Shown here in pieces: positions 1-11,700 of a stretch of DNA of 64,000 nucleotides. Numbering within the stretch: position 1 is the first letter of the stretch; every line of letters begins with the position of its first letter. The position numbers and the translations under genes were made by a program. The stretch is from positions 124,001 through 188,000 of the forward strand of contig JAANYP010000739.1 in NCBI GenBank assembly GCA_020465985.1, given 5' to 3'. This DNA comes from Centrapalus pauciflorus (Eukaryota > Streptophyta > Magnoliopsida > Asterales > Asteraceae). Below the pieces are notes generated by a model that was given only the letters and a program-made list of their open reading frames with translations, made no database searches and was not told the DNA's origin.

Positions 1-1113
1 GAATCTGTGGAAACTGCTTTATAACCGAATGTGGTAACCGTTTTTCTTTTGGATCAAACGAAAGTAAAATTGCAGAAACCGTTTTTTCTCTTTTTTAATA
101 GCATCTGGTTCCCACTTAGGTCACAAGCATCTGAACTATCTACTTTATAACAATAAAGTATTTTATAGAAGTAGAATTTACGTTTACTGTTGACAATATG
201 TTTTAAATGTTGTTTTCTGAATTTTTGAAATGCATGCGTCCCTCTTGTAGGTCACCATCATGTCAGGAATGTATACTAAAAACGGTTTCTGAATAAATAT
301 GACACTTTAAGTGTTAATAGTAAAAAAAATTATTTTTTTGGCGTACACGAAAGTAAGTTATAGTTTGTTTAGCCAGTCGCACCTATACAATACCCAGTGA
401 ATGGTGATTTAAAAAAAAAATTGTTTCTTAATTTTAAGACCTTTTAGATATAATCTACCCAACACTGATTATGCATGTGTATTCAACTTGATATCGGTAA
501 ACACAATTGTCACGTTTAAATAGTTCTCATAACTACAAAACAATAAATAATCATATATGCATATTTTACATACGTAACAGAACGTTAAATATTCAGATAT
601 ATTGCCGTTTGGTTTTCTCTGTTATGAAGAAAATAGTAGTTGGTAGGTTTAATAATTGCAAAATAAACACCTTAGGTATTGAATTGAAGTCAGCAATTAA
701 TGTAAACACCCACAAGTGTATACCATGTTGACAATTATGAGAGTCTTAATGTCAGCTGCTAATAACTTGCACCACAAAATCATAAAAATAAAACTTAAAA
801 CAACGCAATCGCATGTAATAAAAATCGGATACGTGGGCAAGGAATTTTTTAGTTTTGCAGAATGTCTTATAGTTATTAACAAACCAATTCGTTGCGTAAG
901 TAAACCTGAAGCAATGATATTTATCTGAAATGACACATATAGTAATATCTCAAACAATGTACTAATAGAATTACAATGTCAATACATACGTTATAAAAGA
1001 TACAAGAACAACATAAGTAACATTACAAAAGAAAGAGAAGTACATTATAGACAAAATTAATACGTAACACGATTACATAATACAAAACCATACATATGCA
1101 TAACTAAGAACTT
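1..1113. other. No gene recognised
   Basis: AT-rich sequence with only short open frames and no exon-like coding pattern that I can defend. It lies downstream (3') of the first minus-strand gene. No terminal repeats were recognised. Confidence 0.4.
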
Positions 1114-1574
1114 TCATCCCTGTGCGTGATTGCTGTGTGTCGACCTACCAGTTGAACATTCTGAGCCTGATTCTTCTGGCTCATCATCAGAGGACACATC
1201 TATTACCTCATCCCATTTCCAGTTTTGCAAATTAGTTAGCCGTTTGCGAAGCTTCATGCATTGCCTTTGCTGGGTACCCAAAAAAACAATAAGAATACAA
1301 AAATAAAAGTCACAACGTTAAAAAAGTCCACTGTAAATACCCAGAAAAGTAGTTCTTCACCGAGATGAAATATGTATGCCGCCGTAATTACGCTTATCCA
1401 ATTGCCGGAGTCCGTATCCGCCTAGAACATAGGTAAGGTTATAATATATGCAATTAAAAAAATAACAGAGCAAAAGTGTTTAATAATTCGTACATGCAAC
1501 TGGTCTGGATTGACATGGCCGAATGGGAGTTGGTTGGGTGGGGCGTTAGGATCCCCAGTTGGCTGGTTTGCCAT
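1114..1574 (-). CDS. Small acidic protein with SUMO-interaction-like motif, 3 exons
   Basis: Not recognised as a known family. Three exons on the minus strand are read as 1574-1494, 1421-1341 and 1269-1114. Each is a whole number of codons (27, 27 and 51 plus stop) and the junctions have GT donors (GTACGA, GTATTT) and AG acceptors, giving 105 aa. The start is the MANQPTG methionine, because a TATA box lies about 50 bases upstream. Exon 1 is Pro/Asn-rich, exon 2 is WISVITAAYIFHL (more hydrophobic), and exon 3 has a basic stretch (KLRKRL) followed by EVIDVSSDDEPEE. The VIDVSSDDE run fits a SUMO-interaction motif: a hydrophobic core followed by Ser/acidic residues. A nuclear role is inference. 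The gene shares orientation, phase-0 introns and the VSSDDE motif with the next gene, so both may derive from one larger gene or a transposon accessory gene. Confidence 0.6.
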
Positions 1575-1624
1575 CTGAATTTGTTTACTTCTAATTTCTA
1601 GATCATATGAACAAAATGATTGGG

Positions 1625-1634
1625 CTTTATATAG
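1625..1634 (-). promoter_or_regulatory. TATA box of the 1114-1574 gene
   Basis: On the minus strand the sequence reads CTATATAAAG, a textbook plant TATA box, about 50 bases upstream of the chosen ATG. This supports the MANQ start rather than the longer in-frame reading, which would begin inside the TATA box. Confidence 0.55.
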
Positions 1635-1639
1635 CACAA

Positions 1640-2798
1640 GGAAACTGATAGTGGAGAAAACTGATGTGTGAGGGTTGCTTAAACGTGGCCATGTAATGCT
1701 GACTTCTAGGATGGTAGTGGGCTAGTAGGGACACAAATTAACTGTCAGATCAGTTTGGAATACATTAAAAATGTATGGATCCACGAGTGCATTTTTCCTG
1801 GCGGTATATTTAATTTAGGGTAATCACAATTATTAAAACCCTTATATTACATATTTTCTAAAAAACAATATAAATTTAAATATAGGTGTTGTAAGTTAAT
1901 GAGATTATATAATGATAACAAATATATTATAAAAAGGTATAACTACTTCAAAAATTGAAACATAGGGTAGTTGATTGAAAATGTAACTGGACACATAAGA
2001 AAACGTGAATTAAATAACTTCAGTATTGTATTCGGATAGTAGTTACAAAATACGCATAAAACAGTCTAAACATGTTGGTACATGGTCACGCTTGGGGTTT
2101 ACTTTTTAACATACATGTACTCACATGATTGCATTAGCAGACATCAAAAAATACGTTCCAACACACACGTGTTAATTTAAGAATATTTTGTAGGGCTATG
2201 AAGAAAATTGGACATACAACTTAAATTGTTATTCGTAGGTATGTTATTATATACAGCCCATAACAAAGATATAAATATTGACAGCATTTGCTGTTTTTAA
2301 ATTAAAATATGATCTCATAATAAAGGCAAAGTAAACAGACAACTAAAACACGTATACCGTCTATGTAAATCATATGTTAAGGCTGTGATGAGAACTATTT
2401 AATTGAAGGAGCAAATCGAGTACAATCTGGGATAAACTGTATCTTGGCTGGGCAATTCAAGATGGTTATTAGGTAAATAATAGTTGATTCAAGTTAACAA
2501 ATCCTGAGAATGTGGACATCTTTGATTTTGCAGCCATGGCAATTCTCTAATGGTGCTTGATATGGCTCTTACTATTCTGAGCCAGCAGATATGTTTGCAA
2601 AAACATTTTACAATCGTTCAGATTACTTGTATGTTATATTTATAACAATTATAAATGTGTGCAAAGAAATGGCAATTAAAGTAAAGAATGCATCACCATT
2701 TTCAAATAAAACAGGGAGTTGAATATACATTCTTGTAAAAAAGTAGGCAAACAAAATATAAACGTAAGCAAATAAAATGAAACACAAGTTGGCTGCTG
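1640..2798. other. Intergenic, nothing recognised
   Basis: AT-rich spacer between two minus-strand small genes. I see no coding exon, terminal repeat or RNA gene. Confidence 0.4.
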
Positions 2799-3498
2799 TT
2801 AAACTGTTGGTGCGTCAGGTCCATCCTTCTCATCTTTGTTGCTATCCAAGTTATATGTTTTGGTTCCATTGAAAACGGACACCCTACGCCGTTTGAATGT
2901 AGATGAGTCTCTCGGGGGTTCATTTGGCTGTTCTTCGTCATGTGCCTCATCGTCACTTGATACATTGACTATGTCAGATGGGTCAATTGATAATAGCTGA
3001 CGGCGATTGTTGATTCGCTTTTGTCGCTTTTCAAGGTAAACTATTGATGCCATAAGTGTGGCTTCTATATCTGGACCTACCTGTGAACACAATATAAGTA
3101 TTACCACGTTACCAAAAAAAAAAAAAAACAGTCAAAATACGGATGGACAAAAGCATTTTTACATACGTTATCTAAATAGGCTTCCAGTGTCTCCTCATCG
3201 GCATCGGAATCGCTGAATACGTGTCGATCAATAAACTCTAGAGCAGCACTGGTGGTTGGCGATGGGGATTCACGCTCCTTCATGATTTTGTAGAAATAAA
3301 ACGCAGCGTTAACAGATGAAACACATAATAACAAAACAAATAAAGTACTTTCAATCCAAATAGACTTACGATGGCTGGTTTTGGTAGAACATCGTCAACA
3401 TTTGAAGGCGTGTTAACTCCATTGTCATTTTCTCCATGCGGTGATGGTTGCGAATCATTTTGGTCATTTGATGAGGTCCTTGAGTTGTTGGTACTCAT
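2799..3498 (-). CDS. Small disordered protein with VSSDDE motif, 3 exons
   Basis: Unrecognised protein of 173 aa. Exons are 3498-3370 (43 aa), 3277-3167 (37 aa) and 3080-2799 (93 aa plus stop). All junctions are phase 0, with donors GTAAGT and GTATGT and AG acceptors. The start is the MSTNNSRTSS methionine, preceded by a TATA-like run at 3531-3545. Exon 1 is Ser/Asn/Asp/Pro-rich. Exon 2 is acidic (FSDSDADEETLEAYLDN). Exon 3 has a helical basic segment (YLEKRQKRINNRRQ), then DIVNVSSDDEAHDEEQ, a SUMO-interaction-like motif, then a basic KRRR that could be a nuclear localisation signal. Composition and motif recall the 1114-1574 gene. It could be a normal small nuclear gene or a fragment of a transposon-carried gene; no catalytic domain is visible. 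Confidence 0.6.
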
Positions 3499-3530
3499 CG
3501 TTCGTTTGGATGTTTACAGCAGGTACCAAT

Positions 3531-3545
3531 ATCTATATATATAGG
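3531..3545 (-). promoter_or_regulatory. TATA-like box of the 2799-3498 gene
   Basis: Minus-strand CCTATATATATAG about 35-45 bases upstream of the ATG at 3498. Confidence 0.5.
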
Positions 3546-3752
3546 GCGCGTGACAGTTTTTTTTGGAAGTGAATAAACTGCCCAGGAAAAACTGACCTCT
3601 AGATCGTGGGTGAGTGTGGTTAGTGGGCGAGTTTTTAGGGAAACTACAAATAACTAATATGCCCAGTACACGAAGTAATGAGAAAATGGAAACTGAAGAT
3701 CTCAAACGGAAAGCAAAGTCAGATTATAAACGGTAGATCGTTCTTCTGCATG

Positions 3753-4828
3753 TTAAACTTCGTCTTCATCGTCTGCAATTAATCTGGAATTTTTTTTTCG
3801 TTTACGACCACTTCTCCTCTTCACAATCTGCATGCACCCGTCCTACAAAGTTAGGAAGTTAAATGTCGCAGCATTAAGGCAGGTTTTTATTAACAAAAAT
3901 ACGTGATACCTCGATTTCTTCGTGTGCCTTATCGGTCTGGTCAACCAGGTCGCCTTTTGATGAAGTATCCCATAACTATTTTACGAAAAATTCAAGGATA
4001 CGTCAGTAAACATTTCTTGACCTGGATACAGTCTATTCACCCGTATTTTGGTACTCACCTGTTCTTCCTCGAATTTGTCTCCTGTATCCTTTTTATTGTG
4101 GTCTTGTTTAGCAGCTTCCTGATGAAAGTTACACAAAAAAGGTAGTTATCCAGGTACGACATCTTGCATTATTAACAATATGATTACCTCCTTAGCCTTC
4201 TTTTCCTCTTCTGCCAACCGCTGTTCATACCGTTCTACGTGCCGTATGATTTCTTCTTCCCATTCAATATCAACCTAAAGTACGCAAGCAGGCATTAGAA
4301 GAAATTGTCGGTTCACGTTGCCGGCGTGAAACTAAAGTCATTGATAGTACCTCATCATCAAAGGTGAAAAATGGAACTTGTAATCTGATGGTCTGCATGA
4401 ATATATAATGTATCACTTCATTATATTGACTCATGTATTCTCAACTCCAGCGTGAATATTGATGAATAGTTTAATAAACAGCACTTACCGGAGAAAGAGG
4501 TTCGCGGATCATGGGCTCATCTTGACCTTTTGTGTTTCGTACCTTACTTTCGAGTGGTGTTTCGACCTTGACCTTCATTGGGTGCTGTGATCGGTGGTCA
4601 ATGTAATTAGCAATAAAAGAGCGCAACAGTAAACAATGATGATACTTTGAATATCTGTTGTAACAGGGTAGCCTAACCGTGACATTGGTATCTTCTTCAG
4701 CTTCAACCTTGATCTTTATTTGCAACTCCTAGGAGAACAGAATGTGTAATTTTTAAAACTATAGTGAAACAGCAAAATATGAAAAAAAAAAAAAAATTAC
4801 AGTGTATTTGAATTACCTTGTTTTCCAT
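3753..4828 (-). CDS. Charged coiled-coil-like protein, 8 small exons
   Basis: Unrecognised 167-aa protein built from eight minus-strand exons: 4828-4817 (MENK), 4728-4678, 4584-4489, 4392-4351, 4274-4188, 4118-4059, 3975-3910 and 3842-3753. Every exon is an exact multiple of three and every intron (about 70-90 bases, 88 for the first) is phase 0 with GT and AG borders, which is hard to get by chance. The protein has KVE repeats (IKIKVEAEED, MKVKVETPLE), a hydrophobic TIRLQVPFFTF exon, a Glu/Lys-rich helical exon (EWEEEIIRHVERYEQRLAEEEKKAKE region) likely to form a coiled coil, and a C-terminal RRSGRKRKK nuclear-localisation-like cluster followed by an acidic end. A weak TATA-like TATTTAAG lies at 4908-4917. 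The short first exon is the least certain part. Confidence 0.6.
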
Positions 4829-5338
4829 TCCAGCAGAAAGAAATAAGTATGAAAAGGGGTATGCAGTTCGAGATGTAGAAAAGATATGGTTGTCAAAATA
4901 TGCAGGCCTTAAATAGCAAAAAAAATAGAAACTGTTGGGATGCACATTCAGTACAGTTGCTTAAATTGTGGAGGTAGTGGATGGCATGGTTGCAAAATAG
5001 TAGGAGCAGTTCTGGAAAATGGGTTTAATCAGGCATAACGCAGTTGTAAGCCATGCATAAACAGAAGTAATTGAATTAAAGTGGTCAGGATTGAATATGG
5101 ATTGATCGGATGTCTTAGATCGAGTGGGGGAGACATTTTCTCTCACTTCCACGGGTAATATATAGGTAGAATTAACTCTTTATAAATTTTACCAAAATTA
5201 AACCCTAATAAATCAAGATCCAATTTTTTTTTCCAGATCAAATTCAAAACCCTAGTACGGCATTGCTTATTTTTGGGGATTGATTTCATGCCGAATTACA
5301 AAAAAAAAAAAAATCTCTCCTGTGGGTGGTAATGTAGG
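4829..5338. other. Intergenic region between divergent genes
   Basis: Lies between the minus-strand gene ending its promoter near 4917 and the plus-strand NAA40 start. It probably holds both promoters. A CTATATATTA run at 5158-5167 (minus reading) and an open frame at 5130-5024 are present, but I do not support a gene there. Confidence 0.35.
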
Positions 5339-8300
5339 ATGGAGTCTGAAAAAGTTAAAGCAATGGCGGACATCAGAACAAAGAAACCAACAAGGACGCA
5401 GGTACCGTTACATTCCATCAAAATCGAATGAATGCAACCAAAACTCTACAAACTTCACTGATTTAATCAATGCTTGCAGATGATGCAAAGGAAGAAAAGG
5501 ATCGATGAGCTTCTCAGATCGGCTTATGCTTCCGATAAAGACCATATCTCTGAGTTTCCACATTTCCGCCATTACAACACTAATGGTTTGCATAATCTAT
5601 TTCGTTTGAACTCGCTTACGTATGTGAAATTGTGAACACTCTCCACATTCCCTTAATGAAGCCAAGATTGTGGTATCTTAGTGTTAATTTGCTTGGATTT
5701 AAATACAATTTTGGTGAATATAAATCATTGTTGTGTTTCATGTATAAGAACTGTATGCATTTTTAACCATTTTGAATTGGTAACTGTCCATATGTTGATT
5801 TGCTTGGTTTTGCTGTTTGAGAAGGATTATGTGAATGTAATATTAAATGGTTAGAATAACATAATCAGCAGAAATAAAACGTGTGGGAAGTAGGGTTTGG
5901 GTGTCCTTTGTGGCTTTATTTCATGTTGTAACGGTGTGATATTGAATAAGTAGAATAAGATAAGCTGCAATTGATGGTGTTTGAATGTGTTTTGTTGTCT
6001 GAAACACTGATAACTCGATCACTTTTGATGATTTTGAGCGTTTGCCAAAGTTAATTATTTTAAGGAAGTAATTCGTGAAGGGTATATAAGTATCTATTGT
6101 TTGATAATAAGTGTTGTTGTAGGTAGTATATAATTGATTATTTGACAGCTAAATAATGAGATAAAGAAAAGGGGTAACCCACCCTTTGGGCCCCCACCGA
6201 CCACCCCACGGCCAACATGGAGGAGATAAGTTTTTTTATTAACCCATAGTTAAACACACTTGACGGATCTCTGGACTTCCACTAACGATTCATGTCTTTA
6301 ACCACATGTGGATAAATAATGAGATAATAACAGAAGTAGGAAAAACTGATTGTTGCTACCTGAGGGTGCAATAGTCATATACTCACTTTCACATATGCCT
6401 TTCCAAACAGCCCCCTAAGTTCGCTGTTGTGGACTAATATATGTTATAGGGGTCAATTGAATAAACTAAAATCACCATTGCAATGGGAAGTTCCATTACA
6501 CTTTGGAATTCCAAGTGAAGAAGCTTTTCCAAAGAAAGTGGTAGTTTATCTTGGTTGGCATGTACTTGCTATATTAATATTGATGACCATAGAGGCGTCA
6601 CGTTGTCCATATTGACAAATCTATAGTGAAACAGGTTCAACAAATGTAAGTATAGGAAGAAAGGCAAGTATGTCCTACTTTAGTTCTGTGATATGGAAAT
6701 AACACATCATTTTGGAATGTATAGTTCAGAAGATGAACGGGCTACTTTTTAGCAGTTTTTGCGAGTTGCGACCGATGAATGGATATCTTATAGAAGAAAT
6801 CATAAGATGCATTACTTGGTGTTGCAACATGTTTTTGCAAACCGCTGAGCATATTAGACATAATAATATCAATGACAGTAATTCTTATATATGTATAATT
6901 GTCATGGTAGAAGAGGCTTTACTTGGTGTTCCAGAAAATTCTACTACTGTATGAAGAAACTATTATTCTCATACGTTTCTTTTGAGTGCAATACATTAGA
7001 ATATGGCATGTATTCATACTCGATTCTTTTGAAAGTAAACGTCATCTTATGGGCACCCTTAAGAGTATAAACTATAACGATATTGCATATTATAACATAG
7101 TAAATTATGATTTTATTCTTGTCACATTGGGGATTGTAATAAGGTTTCCGTTTAATCTAATATCAATATGTGTAAGGTTCTTCATTCGATCAATCTTCTT
7201 TAGAAAACTGATTATTAGTTTTTCCTTCTATTTCTCCCCTATTTAATAGGTCTATCTTTATTCCTTGAGTCTGGACGTGGAAATAAACTCTCCTCTAATT
7301 TGAAGCAGTATATCCAAAAGCTCCTTAAGGTAATATATGTTTATACTTGATAGCTGTATGTATAACCTGTATTACTCTCCTTTTTTTTGTTTTGCGTTAT
7401 GAAACATGTTAGCTGCATTCTATATTGCCAAAAAAAGCAGAATAACATCGCTTGTTATTTAGCAGGTCAATATGGAGGGGCCATATGGAGCAGAGTGGCC
7501 GTCTGAGGAAAAAGTAAAGCGTAGAGAAATGTCGTCTCCCGAAGCACTATATATTTTTGTAAATAACGTTCCAAGCATGCCAGCTAATGCTAAGGCATCG
7601 ATAATTGGATTTGTACAATATAGATTCACAATCGAGGAGAAAATACCTGTACTTTATGTGTATGAATTGCAGCTTGAACCTACTTATCAGGGTAAGGGAC
7701 TTGGAAAGTTCCTGATGCAACTAATTGAGCAAATTGCATGCCAGGTAATTGATTAGCATTATTCTTGTTTCATGCTTTTAAAAAAAGATAAGGTTAGAAA
7801 GTGTCAATGTTATGATCAGTATTGTTTTAAATTCTTGACCTAAGGAGGCGTTTGGTTCGCAGATTTCATGGGATTCACTGGGATTTGCATTTAAAATCCT
7901 GTGTTTGGTTCGCAGATTTCAGTAAGAATTTAAAATCCCAGGATTTCTTAAATTTATTCCTTCTATGTTATTTAAAAACCCAGCCTCCCCCCTAGGATTA
8001 TAAATCCCAGTTACATTGCATTTTTCAGATTAACACATTTTTACTAAAAGGTAACGCAGATTATTTGACAAACCTTTGACACATGCAAATCCCAGAGAAA
8101 AAAATTTACGAACCAAAACGCCCCCTAAGATTACAGACTTCATCAAAACTGATAAATTCTTGCATTCAATTCTATTTCCCTAGTACTTAAACGACATTGC
8201 TTGGTTGTCTAATGTATATTTATTTTTGGTTTAATATTTCATCTTTTATTTGTTTTCTACTTTTCCCAGAACGGCATGGGTGCTGTGGTGCTCACTGTAC

Positions 8301-9178
8301 AAAAAAGGAACTCTTCAGCAATCAATTTTTATTTAACTAAGCTAAGGTAACATTTTAGATTACCGTGAGTTAATAAATTAATTACTAATGAAAGAATGTG
8401 TTCCAGCGCTGAAGATTGTTAATATTTTGTAAAGTGTAAAGTAGAAAGTCGTTTCTTATATTATATTCATATTGAAATAATAATCTATCTATAATTTTCA
8501 TTACTGGGTTACTTGATATTTTATGAAAATGAGACAGACAAGTAGTGCATTAGTATTAGTGAGAACATACATATTATGTAATGAACAATATCGACTGTTT
8601 TTTTGTAATCGCTAAGAAGTTACTTTACGTGACAACTAATAGAAAATGCATCCTTAAATGAATTTATTTAATCAATCTTATGTAGTAAGTTTCATGGTTA
8701 TATCTTGTATGAAAAAAATATAGGAATGAAATTTTTTTTCAAATACGGATATACCATAGAACAAACACATGGTCAACCAGATTGAATTCAATTCCAATTC
8801 TTTTTGGAATTCAGTCTGAAATGGTCAATTGAATAAAATATAAATGTGACGACTGCATAATCTTGCTGCCAAATTTATTTCTGAAAATTTGATGTGCAGG
8901 TACAATATATCATCCATTTCTCCTTCAAGAGTTTATCAGATGGTATGAGATGTTTCCCTACTTACACTTACACAGTAGTATTTTTATTTGCATTTTGTTT
9001 TCCTTAGTTTTACCTTTACAATAATTAAGTAAACAAATGTTCTCTTAATATATTTTCATATTACATGATCTTTATACCGACCTTTATGACATTATTACAG
9101 AATGGAATAATTGGACAAGAGAAGAGCTATGAGATTCTTTGTAAAACTTTTGACCATGAAGCTAAAGCTGTACTAGAG
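5339..9178 (+). CDS. NAA40: N-alpha-acetyltransferase 40 (NatD), 7 exons seen
   Basis: Encodes the NatD-type GNAT enzyme that transfers acetyl from acetyl-CoA to the N-terminus of histones H4 and H2A. Exons: 5339-5401, 5480-5585, 7250-7329, 7466-7744, 8270-8346, 8900-8942, 9101-9178, about 242 aa up to VLE; the human enzyme is 237 aa. Recognisable family parts are NMEGPYG.EWPSEEKVKRREMS, VLYVYELQLEP, the acetyl-CoA loop YQGKGLGKFL, then AVVLTV and a C-terminal SYEILCKTF. Exon phases match throughout. The second donor is the unusual GTTTGC, but it joins NTNG to LSLFLESGRG in frame. Intron 2 is 1.66 kb and intron 4 holds a Tourist-like MITE. Reading on past 9178 gives a low-complexity Phe-rich tail and a stop, so a short last exon probably lies downstream and was not located. 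Confidence 0.85.
7844..8125. mobile_element. Tourist-like MITE in NAA40 intron 4
   Basis: The ends are imperfect inverted repeats (GGAGGCGTTTGGTTCG at the left; GGGGGCGTTTTGGTTCG when the right end is read on the other strand). They are flanked by TAA at 7841-7843 and 8126-8128, the 3-bp target duplication typical of PIF/Harbinger Tourist MITEs. It is 282 bp and non-coding, fully inside an intron. Confidence 0.8.
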
Positions 9179-10083
9179 GTAAATTGGTTTTTTTTTATTT
9201 TTATTTTTATTTTTTTATCTCTCTTCATGTAGTACATACATAAGCTTAAAGGATTCTACGGAATTAGAACTTGAAGGTTCTATGGAAAATCATATATATT
9301 TCCATTAAAAGCTATAGAATCGACCTCTGACTAGTTACATTTGTATAGCTTTTAACTAGGGTAATGTTTAATTTTCAAAGAGAAAATCAACAACCCAAGA
9401 AGCATCATTTTGTAGAGAAAGTTGGTAAAATTAATATAATATTATATTGATTTAATACAAATATAGCCAACGGCCAATGCTATGAACCCAATACTAGAAT
9501 ATTCAAGCTTAGTGGATAACATAATCTAGAGCCTGAAATAGTTATATTCCTCAAGTCTAAGCTAAAGGATGTAAAGTGTAAACGGACAAAGCCAAGCTTG
9601 AGCTCAAGCTTGGCGTGTTTCGAGCTTTATATGTAACTCTCTTATTATATATATTATATAATTTTTACCAAAAATTCTTTAATTAGTTTTATTATATATT
9701 TTTTATTAATTAATTTTAGGTTTTACTAAAAAAAGTAACCAACTTTATCTTTTTTATTGTTTAAGGTAACAAAGTTTGTTGACAATAAGTAAAAGGATCG
9801 TACTTTCATTTTTTTTATCATTTAAGGCAATTGGTTACCTTAAATGATTATAAAATGAATGTTTAGCTACCTTAAATGACTAAAATTTGAATGTTTAGCT
9901 ACGTTAAATGATAAAAAAAAATGAAATGTTGATCTTTTTTTTATTGTAAATAAACTTGTTTACCTTATACGATAAAAAATGAAAGTTTGATCTTTATTCT
10001 AGGTAAAGTTGATTATCTTTTTTGACAATTAACCCATTAATTTTTATAATTATATTATTAATTTAATTAATTACTATAAATTT
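9179..10083. other. Downstream of NAA40; degenerate short repeats
   Basis: No gene recognised. Between about 9730 and 9990 a degenerate motif (ACCTTAAATGAT and variants such as ATCATTTAAGG) recurs in both orientations. The last NAA40 exon may lie here or beyond the inserted element that follows. Confidence 0.4.
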
Positions 10084-10687
10084 TGTTGTGGTGTAGGCTT
10101 CGTCCCACATCGGGACTTGGTCGTTATTATTGATTATTAATTCATGTCCCACATTGATGATTAGTTAGAATGTTTGCCTATTAGCAATCTATATATTGAA
10201 GCCTTGTGCTTGTAATTATTTTATCATTGAATAATAAAAGAGAGATCCCTAGTTGCCCCCGACCCCCGTGGACGTAGGTCAGAACATCGACCGAACCACG
10301 CAAATTCTTGTGTTCTTTTATTGTGATCGTTTGTGTGTTTGTGTGATTAACCCTAACAAGTGTTTGTGATCTGACTAACCAAGCAAACAACGAACCTGGC
10401 TCTGATACCACTTGTTAGGGTTAATCATACAAACACACAAACGATCACAATAAAAGAACACAAGAATTTACGTGGTTCGGTCGATGTTCTGACCTACGTC
10501 CACGGGGGCAACTAGGGATCTCTTTTTTATTATTCAGTGATAAAATAATTACAAGTATAAGGCTTCAATATATAGATTGCTATTTGCTCTATGGCAAACA
10601 TTCTAACTAAATATCAACGTGGGACATGAATTAATAATCAATATTAACGACTAAGTCCCGATGTGGGACGAAGCCTACACCACAACA
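10084..10687. mobile_element. Palindromic mini LTR element (two inverted LTRs)
   Basis: Two 275-bp LTR-like arms, 10084-10358 and 10413-10687, are inverted copies of each other, each with TG..CA ends (TGTTGTGG..CCTAACA). They face each other across a 54-bp spacer. The unit is flanked by the 5-bp duplication AATTT (10079-10083 and 10688-10692), as left by an LTR-element integrase. The spacer holds a tRNA-Met-type primer site beside the right arm. Normal LTRs are direct repeats, so the inverted layout is unusual. There are no coding sequences. Confidence 0.85.
10398..10410 (-). promoter_or_regulatory. Primer-binding site (initiator tRNA-Met type)
   Basis: On the minus strand TGGTATCAGAGCC follows two bases after the end of the right LTR arm. 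This is the standard plant retrotransposon primer site complementary to initiator tRNA-Met, and it sets the reverse-transcription direction of that arm. The left arm has no equivalent site next to it. Confidence 0.8.
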
Positions 10688-11700
10688 AATTTAATTATTA
10701 TTATTGTATGAATATGATCTCATATAGGGTCACGAGCCTAAATGGTCTTTTTTATATATCGGGCAACGGCTTTTTTATTAAATGAGCTCCAAGTTGAGAT
10801 TGGCTCGAACCCGTTTAATTCAATCTCTTTTTCGAGCTATTAACAAGTCCTGTGGCCGGCTTGTTGGATAAACCCCAAGTTAAAAATGGGGATTTTGACT
10901 TCCAAATTATCTCAAATTTCAAAAGAGTTTGAGCTTGCATTCAAGTTCTCAATGATTTATGCCACAACTGTGACTCATTGAGTCATTGTATGGTTTTATC
11001 TTCAGGAAATTTAAAGTCCAAAGGATTTGCTCAAAATCTGGATTAGCGCGCAGTCTTGTTATCGAGCCAGATTTTTTCGTTTTGGTTGTATGCAAGGGTC
11101 CAGAAGGTTGGAAATTCGAGTCATGGGTACATTCTGTCTGCCAAAATGTGTAAATATGGCAGTTTCGAGTTACAACTCTCCAACGATTGCCACAAGTTAA
11201 ACGATTTGACTCTTGCTGTTGCTTTTCTTCTTCCGTTTCTAAGTTCTGGCTCCAACGAAAGTGATTTAGGCAAAATCGGGTTTTCAGCTCATCTTGAATT
11301 TTTTTCGAGGCTGTAATTTTCATTATTATGGGGACAATATGTTGATGTTGTTTCGCCAATTTTGTTTGCCGAATAGTACTTTTAAGGTATAATATTTTGT
11401 CAATGGTTCACTATCAAAGTACATACATGTTTTACTGTATTAGAACAGTCTGTAGGTGACTGTTAGGCCCAAGAGAGTCGTTGGCAAGGAAGCCAAACAA
11501 AATTGCAGTTACGTCAGCTTTGTCATCCTTTGTCGTTTTGATGTCATTTACACCGTGTCGATTCCAATGAAGATGGTAAGAACCAATAAGATTATAACAC
11601 GCCACTAATATTAATCCCCTATCTCAAGGGCAATTTAGACAATTTTATAACATAAAATTAACTTTAAAAAAAAAAAGAAATTAATACACCTCCTTCATTC
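10688..11700. other. Repeat-derived, no gene
   Basis: Sequence resembling a retroelement leader or LTR. An open frame of 136 codons on the minus strand (11359-10949) has no recognisable domain and an uncoding-like composition; I do not call it a gene. Confidence 0.35.

Noticed and set aside
4961..5152. Minus-strand frame upstream of the 3753-4828 gene
   Set aside because: Lacks an ATG at its start; the nested ATG frame is only 35 codons with no recognisable feature.
10949..11359. 136-codon minus-strand frame
   Set aside because: No domain, no splice or promoter context; sits in repeat-like sequence. Length alone is not enough.
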